A stretch of DNA of 64,000 nucleotides from Pseudomonadota bacterium. Lineage in GTDB: Bacteria; Pseudomonadota; Gammaproteobacteria; Burkholderiales; Rhodocyclaceae. The stretch is from positions 1 through 64,000 of the forward strand of contig JAFEDI010000144.1 in NCBI GenBank assembly GCA_018241725.1, written 5' to 3'. Below, one piece after another: positions 27,039-35,687 of this stretch; the first letter of the stretch is position 1, and each line of letters starts with the position of its first letter. The translations under genes were made by a program, and so were the position numbers. The notes beneath the pieces were generated by a model. That model was not told the DNA's origin, did not search any database, and saw only the letters and a list, made by a program, of their open reading frames with translations.

Positions 27039-27530
27039 TCAAGCCGCCGACACGCGGCCGCGCCCGAACAGCCAACGCCGACGCGACACGGGCTCGGCCG
27101 CCGGCGCCTCCACGGAGGCATCCAGCGGTGGACGCAACAAGGCCAGCAAGGCCGCCTGGGCCGTCGCGCAGGCGGCCTCCATCGAATCGAACTCCAGCGC
27201 CGGCGAGAACAGCGAGCACACCTGGAAGGGTCCGAAGCCGACATCCTCGGCGTGGATGAACTCGTAATCGCCGCTCGGGAAACGCCATTGCTGCTTGGAC
27301 AACGCAGAGGCCGCCTGCCACGGGGCGCTGCCGGGCAGCAGCAGCAGGTTGATCGCCCACGGCATCACCAGCGCACCGACGCGGACGCCTTCCCAGTCCG
27401 CCAGCCCCAGCAGCCGCACGGACAGCACGGGATTGCACAGCGGCACGTCGGCCATCGCCCCGGCGGCAACACCGCGGTAACAGGCCTCGATGCGCTCGAC
27501 CAGCCCGGCAGCAGCCAGCGGATCAGTCAT
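27039..27530 (-). CDS. hupJ: HupJ, HybE-family hydrogenase assembly chaperone
   Basis: The 163-residue product resembles the HybE/HupJ/HoxT chaperone family: MADVPLCNPVLSVRLLGL, GALVMPWAINLLLLPGSA and FGPFQVCSLFSPALEFDS. These proteins help mature the exported uptake hydrogenase, probably by binding the Tat-dependent small subunit before folding is complete. It overlaps hupI by eight bases. The C-terminal 25 residues are a basic low-complexity extension. Confidence 0.88.
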   Translation of the reverse strand: MTDPLAAAGLVERIEACYRGVAAGAMADVPLCNPVLSVRLLGLADWEGVRVGALVMPWAINLLLLPGSAPWQAASALSKQQWRFPSGDYEFIHAEDVGFGPFQVCSLFSPALEFDSMEAACATAQAALLALLRPPLDASVEAPAAEPVSRRRWLFGRGRVSAA

Positions 27531-27735
27531 CCTTCAGCACCATGAACTTGTGCTGCGGCGCGTCGCAGGTGGGGCAGCGCCAGTGCTCCGGCAGCCGCGA
27601 GAACGGTGTGCCGGGCGGAATGCCCCAGTGCTCGTCGCCCTCGGCCGGATCGTAGACCGACCAGCAGATGCCACATTCAAGCTTATCGCTGTCAGCCAGC
27701 TTGGCGCCGTCACCGAGAAAGGAGCCTTCGAACAT
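27523..27735 (-). CDS. hupI: HupI rubredoxin
   Basis: A 70-residue rubredoxin with the two iron-binding pairs CGICWSVYDP and RCPTCDAPQHKF and the aromatic core residues. Uptake-hydrogenase rubredoxins (HupI/HoxR) help maturation or protection of HupS clusters in air. It follows hupH by two bases. Confidence 0.93.
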   Translation of the reverse strand: MFEGSFLGDGAKLADSDKLECGICWSVYDPAEGDEHWGIPPGTPFSRLPEHWRCPTCDAPQHKFMVLKDD

Positions 27736-27737
27736 GC

Positions 27738-28589
27738 TCAGCCCTCCTTCAGCATCTGGATGTACTCGCCGAGGCGATCGATGGAGTCATCGTAGTCCTC
27801 GGCAGCGGCCAGCACCACCTCGGGCATATCCACCACCTCGATGGTATTGAGGATCAGGCTGTCCATGCTGTTGAAGTACTGCACCCACCACACGTTGGCG
27901 AGCCGGGTGCTGGTGACGCGGCAGTTGCCGTAGCCCCGCGACAGGATCGACACCTCCCGGTGGCCGAGGGCGCCGTACAGGTAGTCCAGGTCCGTCTCGG
28001 TGACCGGCAGCAGGGTCAGGTTGATCACATGGGCAGGCTTGCCGGACTGGTGACGGGCGGCCTGCTGCTGGACCTCGGCGAGCAACGCCTCGCCGTTCAT
28101 CATGTTGGGCAGCAGCGGCGGCAGGCTCAGCTCGGGCAGAGTGGTAGCGCGCATTGCCGCATACAGTTCGACCGGCACTGGGCTGGCGACGAGGCGGTCG
28201 GCGACGATCCGGCCGCCCTCCCCCTCTTCCAGCACCCGCCACAGCGCGGCAAAGGCGGTTTCCTGCACGCGCACTCGGGTCGGCGCCAGCGTGAAGGCGG
28301 ACACCTCGCCGAAGCCTAGGGATTGGGTCAGCACCTCGCGGACGCCGGCCGACTCACCGTCGAGCAGCGCCGTCGCCGGCTGGGCGGCATCGATGGGCTG
28401 GCTGCGCATTGTCGTCAGCAAGCCTTCGAGCACCTCCGCCGCCCGCGCGATGTCGGCGGCGCTGGCTTCCTCTGGCAGGCGCGGCGCCTGGAAGGTATTC
28501 ATGCCGCTCGGCATGGCCAGGTAGTCGGGCGCCTCGTCGGTCTGCGAACCGGGGCCGACGGGCACGACGGGAATCGGGAAAGGCTTCAT
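27738..28589 (-). CDS. hupH: HupH/HoxQ hydrogenase expression/maturation protein
   Basis: A 283-residue protein matching HupH/HoxQ/HyaF: VRVQETAFAALWRVL, GYGNCRVTSTRLANVWWVQYFNSMDSLILNTIEV. Family members assist maturation of the small subunit together with HupG. It overlaps hupG by four bases and is followed by hupI after two bases. Confidence 0.9.
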   Translation of the reverse strand: MKPFPIPVVPVGPGSQTDEAPDYLAMPSGMNTFQAPRLPEEASAADIARAAEVLEGLLTTMRSQPIDAAQPATALLDGESAGVREVLTQSLGFGEVSAFTLAPTRVRVQETAFAALWRVLEEGEGGRIVADRLVASPVPVELYAAMRATTLPELSLPPLLPNMMNGEALLAEVQQQAARHQSGKPAHVINLTLLPVTETDLDYLYGALGHREVSILSRGYGNCRVTSTRLANVWWVQYFNSMDSLILNTIEVVDMPEVVLAAAEDYDDSIDRLGEYIQMLKEG

Positions 28590-29038
28590 GAACAGCTCCT
28601 GGCGTCCTGGACGGCGACGGAAATCGGGGGACGGGTGGGGGCGGCGGCGGCCAGGGCCTGCAACTCGCCGACGAAGGGCCCCCAGTCGAGGATGCCGCTG
28701 AAGGCGCCCAGGTAGGCGCCATCGCGCAGCACGACGACAGTCGGGAAACGGCTGGCACCAAAACGCTTGGCCAGCAGCGGGCTTACCTGCGCGTCGGCGG
28801 CGAAGCGCCGCGCCGGCAGCCCGAGGGCCTGCAGCGCCTCGGGCAGCACAACGATGACGTCGAGGGATTCGGGGCTACGCTGCGGATCGTCGGTCAACAG
28901 CAGCACAGCCAGCCCTGCACCGGCATCGAAAGTGGCCGCGTCAGCGACACGCTCGAAGCCGTGGCGCTCGGCCAGGCGCTTGAGGGCCGCGTCCAGTTTG
29001 TCGAGGGACGACTGGGGCGGCGCGAATTGAACGCTCAT
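28586..29038 (-). CDS. hupG: HupG/HoxO (HyaE-like) chaperone
   Basis: A 150-residue thioredoxin-fold protein: LAVLLLTDDPQRSPESLDVIVVLPE and SRFPTVVVLRDGAYLGAFSGILDW. The CXXC of thioredoxin is absent, as expected for HyaE/HoxO chaperones that bind the Tat signal of the small subunit. It overlaps hupF and hupH by four bases each. Confidence 0.9.
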   Translation of the reverse strand: MSVQFAPPQSSLDKLDAALKRLAERHGFERVADAATFDAGAGLAVLLLTDDPQRSPESLDVIVVLPEALQALGLPARRFAADAQVSPLLAKRFGASRFPTVVVLRDGAYLGAFSGILDWGPFVGELQALAAAAPTRPPISVAVQDARSCS

Positions 29039-29340
29039 GAAAGATCCTTCAAGTGATCGGGCAGGCTCGGTTCGCGGTCGATCAGGTCGGCGAACAACGC
29101 GTCGATACGCGCATGGTCGCCGGCCATCGCCGCATCGAGCGCCGCCAGCGCGTTGTTGATGGCGGCGGCCCGGTCGGCATCGATCACCTCCCGCGCGGCG
29201 CCGAGAAAGGTCAACAGCCAGGTGCCGGGCGGCTGTTCGCCGACCAGCGACAGGTCGATGTGCTGCTCGCCGTCCGGCCCTGCACAGCGGGCCATCCAGC
29301 CAGCGGATTCAATGACGCGGTACGGTATGCCGAGGCACAC
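29035..29340 (-). CDS. hupF: HupF/HoxL, HypC-like chaperone for HupL
   Basis: A 101-residue HypC paralogue starting (GTG codon) MCLGIPYRVIES, longer than HypC by a helical C-terminal extension. HupF/HoxL chaperones bind HupL during insertion of the iron unit and protect it in oxygen. It lies three bases after hupD. Confidence 0.93.
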   Translation of the reverse strand: MCLGIPYRVIESAGWMARCAGPDGEQHIDLSLVGEQPPGTWLLTFLGAAREVIDADRAAAINNALAALDAAMAGDHARIDALFADLIDREPSLPDHLKDLS

Positions 29341-29343
29341 GGC

Positions 29344-29955
29344 TCAGCCCTCCTGCAGGAAGCGCGCGTCGCCGAAGCGGCAGGCATCCTGCTCGCTGGG
29401 TCGGCCGGCCTCGTAGTTGGCCATTTCCAGACTGCCTTCGTTGAGACGCGGCCCGGCGCCATCGCGCAGCACCAGCGGTGAATCCCAGCGGGCCAGCCAT
29501 TCGCCGGCCACTGCCAGCGCCGGCTCGATCTGCGCCTTCACCGCGTCGCGCAGGCTGCCGCCGAAATCCTCCAGCTCCACCGGCTGGCAGCCGATCAGCA
29601 CCAGTTCCTCAGGCAAGCGGCCGAGCAGTTCCGCGGAGGCCAGCACTTCCTGGAAGCCGGTCTGGTGCAGGCTCATCTTCTTGGCGCCCATGAAGCGCGG
29701 CACCTCGCTGCCGACCACCACGCGCAGCGTGCCCGGCGCATCGCCGTAATCCACCGCATCGAAGACCAGCAGGCGCTGCGCCTCCTCCACATAAGGCAAC
29801 AGGTACAGGCCCTGGGTGCCGCCATCCATCGCGGTGACGTTGTCCGGCAGCGCATAGCGTTCGGCCAGCGCCTCCACGCAGCGCACACCAAAACCTTCGT
29901 CGGCCCACAGGAGATTGCCGATACCCAAAACGAGAATTCGCGGGACGGAAGTCAT
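29344..29955 (-). CDS. hupD: HupD, hydrogenase maturation endopeptidase
   Basis: A 203-residue nickel-dependent protease of the HyaD/HoxM family. Metal ligands lie in GIGNLLWADEGFGVR (Glu), VFDAVDYGD (Asp) and the MSLHQTGFQEVL (His) segment. It clips the C-terminus of HupL after nickel insertion; HupV needs no cleavage. The ATG at 29955 (MTSVPRILVLGIGN) is chosen because AAGGCG precedes it and similarity starts there. It begins the block hupD-K-hyp after a 300-base gap. Confidence 0.93.
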   Translation of the reverse strand: MTSVPRILVLGIGNLLWADEGFGVRCVEALAERYALPDNVTAMDGGTQGLYLLPYVEEAQRLLVFDAVDYGDAPGTLRVVVGSEVPRFMGAKKMSLHQTGFQEVLASAELLGRLPEELVLIGCQPVELEDFGGSLRDAVKAQIEPALAVAGEWLARWDSPLVLRDGAGPRLNEGSLEMANYEAGRPSEQDACRFGDARFLQEG

Positions 29956-29967
29956 GAACACGCCTTT

Positions 29968-30003
29968 GTAACGGAATGAGTTACACAATCAAGATCCGTG
30001 CCG
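29968..30003 (-). promoter_or_regulatory. Possible second promoter/operator before hupD
   Basis: Two signals overlap here on the minus strand. A sigma-54-like element CGGCAC-N5-TTGAT (30003-29988) has the -24 GG but a weak -12. Just downstream is an inverted repeat GTAAC-N7-GTTAC (29968-29984). Either could give hupD-hypE transcription independent of hupS. The match is imperfect and the call is tentative. Confidence 0.3.
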
Positions 30004-30330
30004 CCTTTGCCCAAAGAACGGCGAGCGGATAAATGACTGCCTCCAAAGGCTCGCAACCCTCGGTTCAACCGGGCAGGCGGGCATCGCAAAACAAAAACGA
30101 AAAGCAATCTTCCATAAAAACACAAAACAGAAATCTTTTTTTCCACCAAAAAGCCTTGCCGGACAAATACAAAGGCATATATTCAAATCCATGAGCTAGC
30201 CGTTCAATTTCACTCCTATTTACATATATATTTCATTGGCATAACCCAAAACGACATGAGCGGGAATTTTTCGCATTGCAACGGAATTTGCCCTGCACAC
30301 CCGAACGGAGTGGTTTATTGTCTTGAGCCT
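30004..30330. other. AT-rich intergenic region between hupD and a foreign-looking gene
   Basis: This stretch, especially 30090-30250, is far more AT-rich than the surroundings, with A/T runs (AAAAACACAAAACAG, CATATATATTTCATT). I see no gene in it. It probably holds the promoter of the rightward gene at 30331 (a TATATT-like element near 30176 is one candidate) and marks DNA of different origin. Confidence 0.5.
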
Positions 30331-31443
30331 ATGAGAAAGATCCTGCCCGCCCTCACTGCCCTCGCTCTCCTGACCGCGGCGCCATTGGTCCGATCTGCCG
30401 AGGACGCTCCGCTCAAGTCAGCGACTTCCCCCAAGCCCATTGCCACATCCGAGGCCGAGAGCAGTATTCCGGCCGCGACTCGCAAGATCACCCGCTGGGA
30501 AGACACCGGAATGAAACCGGCGGAAGCCCGGGAATGGGAGAGTTATTCGTTCAAGCCCCACGAGGCGCTCGAATGGAAAAACGCCGACTTTGCTCCCGTG
30601 GTAGCGCGCACCTGGTCCGACAAAGGCTTCGATCCTGACGAAGCAGCTGAATGGCGTGAGACGACCAAGAACAACCGCACGCTGATGGCGGAACTCGATC
30701 AGTCCGACCCCGTCCAGTGGAAGCGCGAAGGCTTCACCCCGCGTGATCGCCTGGCTTGGCTGGATGCAGGCTTTGGCTTCGAGGATGCGGTCACCCTGAC
30801 CCGTGCCGGCATGTCACCTGCCGACGCGGCCTGGCACGGACACGAAAAGCTGAAGGAGCTCAAAAAGCAGGACGCCCCGGCCAAGGCTGACTCTCAGCAT
30901 CAGGACGCCCTTTCCCCGTCCTGGACATCGTCTGATCTGAAGCAGCTCTACTGGACGCTCCGCCCACACCTGGAGCTTGGGCTGATCATTGCTCTAACGA
31001 TAGTGTCCTTCGGACTAGCCCTCTATTTGCGCTCGATCCGTAGATCGAATGCCGTGGAACGCGCGCAGAAGGCCCCCGATAGCACAACGCCGGACACTGC
31101 CCCGGGAGGCTCCTACCATCGGCCGCACAGGAAAAAGGGGGCGGCCCATCGCATCACCGTCAAACTCGAGGAAAATCGCCACCACCCAGCTCGCCGGACC
31201 ACCTTCTGGACACCGACAACCCCGACCTGCGTGCATTGCAACAGCACCAACGTCCGCATGTCACGGATCAATCCACGCCGGATCGCAGGCATCACGTTCA
31301 GCGAATACTTCCGCTGTCGCGACTGTGGGCGTCATTTCTCCAACGTGAGTTACGCACCCCTGGCTGCGGCCGGGATCGCCGTGATAATGCTGTTGACATT
31401 CAGTACCGCCGGCTTCATCCACCTGATGTCGCTGCTCCCGTAA
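30331..31443 (+). CDS. Membrane protein with 13-residue Trp repeats and a zinc ribbon
   Basis: I do not recognise this 370-residue protein. Residues 1-22 are a signal peptide (MRKILPALTALALLTAAPLV). Residues 56-168 hold seven 13-residue units, W-x3-G-[FM]-x-P-x-E-A-x2, in blocks 56-107 and 130-168. A membrane helix spans about 214-234. Residues 300-332 form a C4 zinc ribbon (CVHC ... CRDC), and a last hydrophobic helix spans about 345-367. The layout suggests repeats in the periplasm and zinc ribbon in the cytoplasm. It lies on the opposite strand inside the hup operon, behind an AT-rich region, and its 3' end overlaps the XRE gene by 29 bases. Transfer into the locus is likely. Confidence 0.7.
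   Translation: MRKILPALTALALLTAAPLVRSAEDAPLKSATSPKPIATSEAESSIPAATRKITRWEDTGMKPAEAREWESYSFKPHEALEWKNADFAPVVARTWSDKGFDPDEAAEWRETTKNNRTLMAELDQSDPVQWKREGFTPRDRLAWLDAGFGFEDAVTLTRAGMSPADAAWHGHEKLKELKKQDAPAKADSQHQDALSPSWTSSDLKQLYWTLRPHLELGLIIALTIVSFGLALYLRSIRRSNAVERAQKAPDSTTPDTAPGGSYHRPHRKKGAAHRITVKLEENRHHPARRTTFWTPTTPTCVHCNSTNVRMSRINPRRIAGITFSEYFRCRDCGRHFSNVSYAPLAAAGIAVIMLLTFSTAGFIHLMSLLP
30496..30834 (+). repeat. Protein-level tandem repeat, seven 13-codon units
   Basis: Trp codons recur every 39 bases: Trp56, 69, 82, 95 and 108, then Trp130 and 143, with a degenerate seventh unit starting at Leu156. Examples are WEDTGMKPAEARE, WSDKGFDPDEAAE and WKREGFTPRDRLA. The units differ at the DNA level, so the repeat is old and maintained by selection. 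Confidence 0.85.
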
Positions 31444-31786
31444 CGCAGCCCGGACGGCCAGTCACAGCCCGGCACTCCCGATACAGGTCCCACTGCAGCT
31501 GCAGCCCTAGCCAGAAAGCCGGCTCCAGTTGGAACAGCAGCGCCAGCCGTACTGCAGTATCCGGCGTCACGGCGCGCTTGCCACGCACCAGTTCATTGAC
31601 CCGGCGCCGGGAGATCCCCAGCGCCTTCGCCAGCGCATCCTGGGTGATGCCCAGCGGCACCAGGAAACGGCTTTCCAGAAAGAAGCCCGGATGCAGCGGG
31701 CGCCGGCCTGGGCGCAGACGCAGAAAGGCCGGAACGCCCTGTTGCCAGGGACGGTCCGGCCCGGGGAGGGAGACCTTGCGGGTCAT
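31415..31786 (-). CDS. XRE/HigA-type helix-turn-helix protein
   Basis: A 123-residue protein with a HigA/VapI-like helix-turn-helix: GITQDALAKALGISRRRVNELVRGKRAVTPDTAVRLAL, followed by the family-typical FWLGLQLQWDLYR. HigA antitoxins pair with a HigB toxin, but none is encoded next to it. It lies 20 bases after hupC on the same strand, so it should be transcribed with hupSLC. The ATG at 31786 is chosen since the upstream frame overlaps hupC. It may be a stray antitoxin or a local repressor. Confidence 0.75.
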   Translation of the reverse strand: MTRKVSLPGPDRPWQQGVPAFLRLRPGRRPLHPGFFLESRFLVPLGITQDALAKALGISRRRVNELVRGKRAVTPDTAVRLALLFQLEPAFWLGLQLQWDLYRECRAVTGRPGCVTGAATSGG

Positions 31787-31806
31787 TGCGCGCGGGTGCG
31801 CAACAC

Positions 31807-32511
31807 TCAATCCTTGAACATCCGCCAGCCCGAAATCATCGTCGAGATCAGGCTCTGGCGGCTCATGATGTCTTCGCGGATCGCTGCATACACATGCACG
31901 ACGACGAAGCTCATCATGATCCACATGCCCAGCCGGTGCAGGCTGTGGGTCTGCATCGAGCCACCGAGCATGGGGATCACCCAGCCGAACAGGCGGTCGG
32001 CCCAGGAGCCCAGACCCAGCCCTTCACCGTACAGCGCGAAGCCGGTGCACAGCATGCCGAAGGCCAGTACGGTAAAGAAGAAGAACATCATCAGCTGGGC
32101 CATCGGGTTGTGACCGACGTATTTCTTCGGCTGCTTCTCGAGGAACAGATACCAGCGCAGCTCGAAGAACACCTCGCTCCACCAGTGGCCGTTGAAGATC
32201 GGCAGCTTGAAGATCTGGCGCGAATGGTGATTGCCGACGAAGGCCCAATACACCCGCCCGGCCAGCCCTACCGCGAAGATGTAGGCCGCGGCGAAATGGG
32301 CAAAGCGGATGTAGCCGAGCAAGAAGTTGTCGGACGCCTCACCCGGCATCGTCGGCAGCGGCTTGCCAATGAAGTAGCCGCTGACCGCCAGCACCACCAT
32401 CGCCAGCGCGTTGATCCAGTGCCACAGACGCACCGGGGCTTCATACACGTAGATCGAGCGTACCTGCCGGCCGTGCCTTTCGGCCTCCAGCATGTCCTGT
32501 TGTGACAGCAT
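31807..32511 (-). CDS. hupC: Uptake hydrogenase cytochrome b subunit (HupC/HoxZ)
   Basis: A 234-residue Ni/Fe-hydrogenase b-type cytochrome with four membrane helices. Heme-ligating His lie in YEAPVRLWHWINALA, FAHFAAAYIFAVG and LHRLGMWIMMSFVVVHVYAA. It anchors HupSL to the periplasmic side and passes electrons to quinone. The ATG at 32511 follows AAGGAG and lies 10 bases after the hupL stop. Confidence 0.95.
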   Translation of the reverse strand: MLSQQDMLEAERHGRQVRSIYVYEAPVRLWHWINALAMVVLAVSGYFIGKPLPTMPGEASDNFLLGYIRFAHFAAAYIFAVGLAGRVYWAFVGNHHSRQIFKLPIFNGHWWSEVFFELRWYLFLEKQPKKYVGHNPMAQLMMFFFFTVLAFGMLCTGFALYGEGLGLGSWADRLFGWVIPMLGGSMQTHSLHRLGMWIMMSFVVVHVYAAIREDIMSRQSLISTMISGWRMFKD

Positions 32512-32521
32512 GATCAGCTCC

Positions 32522-34312
32522 TTAACGGACCTTGACTGACGCCATTTCCTGTCCATCCGGCGCCATCACGTGGGTGGAGCAGGCCAGGCAGGGATCGAAG
32601 GAATGCAGCGTGCGCAGGATCTCCAGCGGCTCGTCGGGCTTGGCCACCGGGGTGTTCATCAGCGAGGCCTCGAAGGCACCGATCTGCCCCTTGTCGTCGC
32701 GCGGACCGCCGTTCCAGGTGGTTGGCACCACCGCCTGGTAGTTGTCGATGCGGCCGTCCTTGATCTTGATCCAGTGCCCCAGCGCGCCGCGCGGTGCCTC
32801 TGTGAAGCCGGCCCCCTTGGTTTCGGCCGGCCACTTGCTGGGCTCCCACTTGTCGATGTTGGCGGTGTTGAGGTCGCCAGCCTTCAGGTTGGCAATCAGC
32901 TTGTCGAAGAAATAGCGCGACTTGTGCGCCGCCCACGACGCCTCCAGGCCCCGCGCCGCGGTACGGCCAAGAGTCGAGAAGATCGCCGGCAGTGGCAGGC
33001 CGAGGTCGGACAGCAGCTTATCCACGGGCTCCTTGAACTCCGGGTTCTTCTGCACGTAGCCGATCACGTAGCGGGCCAGCGGACCCACCTCCATCGCGTT
33101 GCCGCGCCAGCGCGGCGCCTTGATCCACGAGTACTTGCCGGCTTCGTCGAGGCTCTCGATCTTGGTCTTGGTGCCCTTGGTGTTCTTGCCGAGCTCGAAA
33201 TGCGGCTCGGTGACGCCATCGAAGGGGTGCAGGCCCTTCGACTCGTCGGCGTACTTGTACCAGCTGTGAGCGACGAATTCCTGGATCTGCTCCGGATCCT
33301 TCAGGTCCACCTCGTGGATCTTGGTCAGATCGCCACCGATGATCGCCCCGCGCGGCAGCAGCAGGCTGGAGGCGGAGTAATCGTTGGCCTTGTCGGGGAT
33401 GTCGCCATAGGATAGCAGGGCCTGGGACGAGATGCCGCCACCGTAGGTCCAGTCCTTGTAGAAGCTGGCAATGGCCTTCAGGTCAGGGATGTAGACGTTG
33501 TCGATGAAGTCGATGCAGCGGTCGATGATGGAGCTGACCATGTTCAGGCGCTCCATGTTGATCGCCCCGACCGCGCCGGCGCCTTCCAGGTTGATCGCGC
33601 AGGGCACGCCGCCGACCAGCCAGTTGGGGTGCGGATTCTTGCCACCGAAGATGGTGTGAACCTTGACGATGTCCTTCTGGAAATCCAGCGCTTCCAGGTA
33701 GTGGGTCACCGCCATCAGGTTGGCTTCCGGCGGCAGCTTGTAGGCCGGGTTGCCCCAGTAGCCGTTCATGAAGGGGCCGAGCTGACCGGATTCGACGAAC
33801 TTCTTCAGGCGGTTCTGCACATCGCGGAAATAGCCCGGCGAGGACAGCGGCCAGCTGGAAATGCTCTGGGCCAGCTCGGAGGTTTTCTTCGGATCGGCCT
33901 TCAGCGCCGATACCACGTCCACCCAGTCCAGCGCGTGCAGATGGTAGAAATGCACCAGGTGGTCGTGGATGTACAGGTTGAGCTGCATCAGGTTGCGGAT
34001 GATGTTGGCGTTCTCCGGGATCTGGATCGCCAAGGCATCTTCCACCGCGCGCACGGACGTCAGCGCGTGGGTGCCGGTGCACACGCCGCAGATCCGCTCG
34101 GTGAAGGCCCACGCATCACGGGGGTCGCGGCCCTTCAGGATCACCTCCAGCCCGCGCCACATGGTGCCGGTGGACACCGCGTTGCGGATCACGTTCTTGT
34201 CGTCGATGTTCACTTCGACGCGCATGTGGCCCTCGATCCGGCATACCGGATCGACCACCACGCGCTTGCCGGAGTTATCGAGCTTGAAGCCCTGGGTTTC
34301 AAGCACAGTCAT
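32522..34312 (-). CDS. hupL: Uptake [NiFe] hydrogenase large subunit (HupL/HoxG)
   Basis: A 596-residue catalytic subunit with [12 protein letters not shown] near residue 74 and DPCLACSTH near the end, giving the four Cys ligands of the NiFe site. The last 15 residues after the His ([15 protein letters not shown]) are the extension removed by HupD. It resembles group 1 membrane-bound uptake hydrogenases. Its start overlaps the hupS stop by one base (TAATG), so the subunits are translationally coupled. Confidence 0.98.
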   Translation of the reverse strand: MTVLETQGFKLDNSGKRVVVDPVCRIEGHMRVEVNIDDKNVIRNAVSTGTMWRGLEVILKGRDPRDAWAFTERICGVCTGTHALTSVRAVEDALAIQIPENANIIRNLMQLNLYIHDHLVHFYHLHALDWVDVVSALKADPKKTSELAQSISSWPLSSPGYFRDVQNRLKKFVESGQLGPFMNGYWGNPAYKLPPEANLMAVTHYLEALDFQKDIVKVHTIFGGKNPHPNWLVGGVPCAINLEGAGAVGAINMERLNMVSSIIDRCIDFIDNVYIPDLKAIASFYKDWTYGGGISSQALLSYGDIPDKANDYSASSLLLPRGAIIGGDLTKIHEVDLKDPEQIQEFVAHSWYKYADESKGLHPFDGVTEPHFELGKNTKGTKTKIESLDEAGKYSWIKAPRWRGNAMEVGPLARYVIGYVQKNPEFKEPVDKLLSDLGLPLPAIFSTLGRTAARGLEASWAAHKSRYFFDKLIANLKAGDLNTANIDKWEPSKWPAETKGAGFTEAPRGALGHWIKIKDGRIDNYQAVVPTTWNGGPRDDKGQIGAFEASLMNTPVAKPDEPLEILRTLHSFDPCLACSTHVMAPDGQEMASVKVR

Positions 34313-35403
34313 TATTTATCTCCCGAATTCTGATTGTCGCCCTGCTTGTCGCTACGGGCCCGCGCCAGCGCTGTCACCGCGGCATGGGCGGCGACCGCTG
34401 CACCGACCACGCCGGCCGCCGTACCGCCGACCTTATCGGCGTTGCCTTCGACGGCGAACTGCTTGATGTCGGTGACGCGGTCGTAGAAGCTGCCCTTGTC
34501 CCAGAAGCCGTCTTCCGAGCAGCCGATGCAACCGTGGCCGGACTGCACCGGCCAGCTGACGCCGCCGTTCCAGCGCATCGACGAGCAGGCGTTGTAGGTG
34601 GTCGGGCCCTTGCAGCCCATCTTGTAGAGGCAGTAGCCCTTGCGCGCCGCGTCGTCGTCCCAGTTCTCGACGAACTGGCCGGCGTCGAAGTGCGGCCGGC
34701 GGTAGCACTTGTCGTGGATGCGCTGGCCGTAGAACATCTTCGGGCGGCCCTGGCGATCCAGTTCGGGGATCTTGTCGAAGGTCAGCATGTAGGTGACCAC
34801 GCCGGTCATCACCTCTGCGATCGGCGGGCAGCCGGGCACGCGCACGATGGGCTTGTCAGTGATCACCTTGTGCACCGGCGTCGCGCGGGTCGGGTTCGGC
34901 TTGGCGGCCTGCACACAACCGTAGGACGCGCAGGCCCCCCAGCTGATGATGGCCTTGGCGTCGGCACAGGTTTCCTTCAGCACTTCCACGAAGGGACGGC
35001 CGCCGTGGATGCAGAACATGCCGTCCTCGTTGAGCGGCGGGTTGCCCTCGACTGCGACGATGTAGTTGCCCTTGTACTTCTTCTTGACCTCTTCGATGAT
35101 CGCCTCGGCCTGGTGGCCTGCGGCCGCCATCAGCGTGTCGTCGTAGTCGAGGGACAGCATCGACAGCACCACGTCCTTGGTCAGCGGGTGGGCCGAGCGG
35201 ATGAAGGACTCCGAGCAGCAGGTGCACTCCAGACCGTGCAGCCAGATCACCGGCGTGCGCGGCTTGTTTTCCAGCGCGTGGGCAATCTTCGGCACAAAGG
35301 CGCTGCCGAGGCCCAGCGAAGTCGCCGTCAGGCTGCAGAATTTCATGAAGCTGCGGCGCGTGATGCCCTGCCGCCGCAGCACTTCGTAGAACGTTTCAGT
35401 CAT
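34312..35403 (-). CDS. hupS: Uptake [NiFe] hydrogenase small subunit (HupS/HoxK)
   Basis: A 363-residue subunit with a twin-arginine export signal ([10 protein letters not shown], cleaved near AHALENKP). Mature-domain Cys motifs for three iron-sulfur clusters are present: [10 protein letters not shown] (with extra adjacent Cys), [42 protein letters not shown] and [15 protein letters not shown] plus the additional Cys of ASYGC suggests the oxygen-tolerant type with a [4Fe-3S] proximal cluster (inference from known HoxK/HyaA patterns). A C-terminal Ala-rich helix (about 325-345) anchors it. The ATG at 35403 gives the usual Tat start [13 protein letters not shown]. Confidence 0.97.
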   Translation of the reverse strand: MTETFYEVLRRQGITRRSFMKFCSLTATSLGLGSAFVPKIAHALENKPRTPVIWLHGLECTCCSESFIRSAHPLTKDVVLSMLSLDYDDTLMAAAGHQAEAIIEEVKKKYKGNYIVAVEGNPPLNEDGMFCIHGGRPFVEVLKETCADAKAIISWGACASYGCVQAAKPNPTRATPVHKVITDKPIVRVPGCPPIAEVMTGVVTYMLTFDKIPELDRQGRPKMFYGQRIHDKCYRRPHFDAGQFVENWDDDAARKGYCLYKMGCKGPTTYNACSSMRWNGGVSWPVQSGHGCIGCSEDGFWDKGSFYDRVTDIKQFAVEGNADKVGGTAAGVVGAAVAAHAAVTALARARSDKQGDNQNSGDK

Positions 35404-35500
35404 GGATACCAACCCCCTGGTGGAACATCGGGCCCGGATATGTTCTGATCTATCGCGACGCAAGCGGGCCGGCACGGTCGCACATGGCGAGAGGGGATTT

Positions 35501-35516
35501 AACAAAAAACGTGCCC
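35501..35516 (-). promoter_or_regulatory. Candidate sigma-54 promoter of hupS
   Basis: The minus strand reads GGGCACG-TTTT-TTGTT, matching TGGCACG-N4-TTGCW at the -24 GG and most other positions, but GT replaces the -12 GC. It lies about 100 bases upstream of the hupS ATG. HupR, a sigma-54 activator with GAFTGA, is in the cluster. No NifA-type TGT-N10-ACA site was found between 35404 and 35687. Confidence 0.5.
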
Positions 35517-35687
35517 AATTTTGGCAGGCCGTAAAAACCCTTATTCGACAAGGCCTTATTGATTTACGACGAGCGGCCCCACCGAGCGAGCCGGGAAACT
35601 GGTAATCGACTGACCGGCCAAACGGAAACCAGGCATCCACCCCGACACAAATCCAGCGACATAAACCCGAGTTTTCCGATACCCACG

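Noticed and set aside
30004-30330. Insertion-sequence remnant in the AT-rich gap
   Set aside because: No transposase fragment, terminal inverted repeat or target duplication could be seen.
31415-31786. HigBA toxin-antitoxin pair
   Set aside because: Only the HigA-like half is visible; neighbouring frames do not resemble HigB.
35404-35687. NifA-type activator site before hupS
   Set aside because: No TGT-N10-ACA was found there, so NifA control of hup as in rhizobia is not supported.
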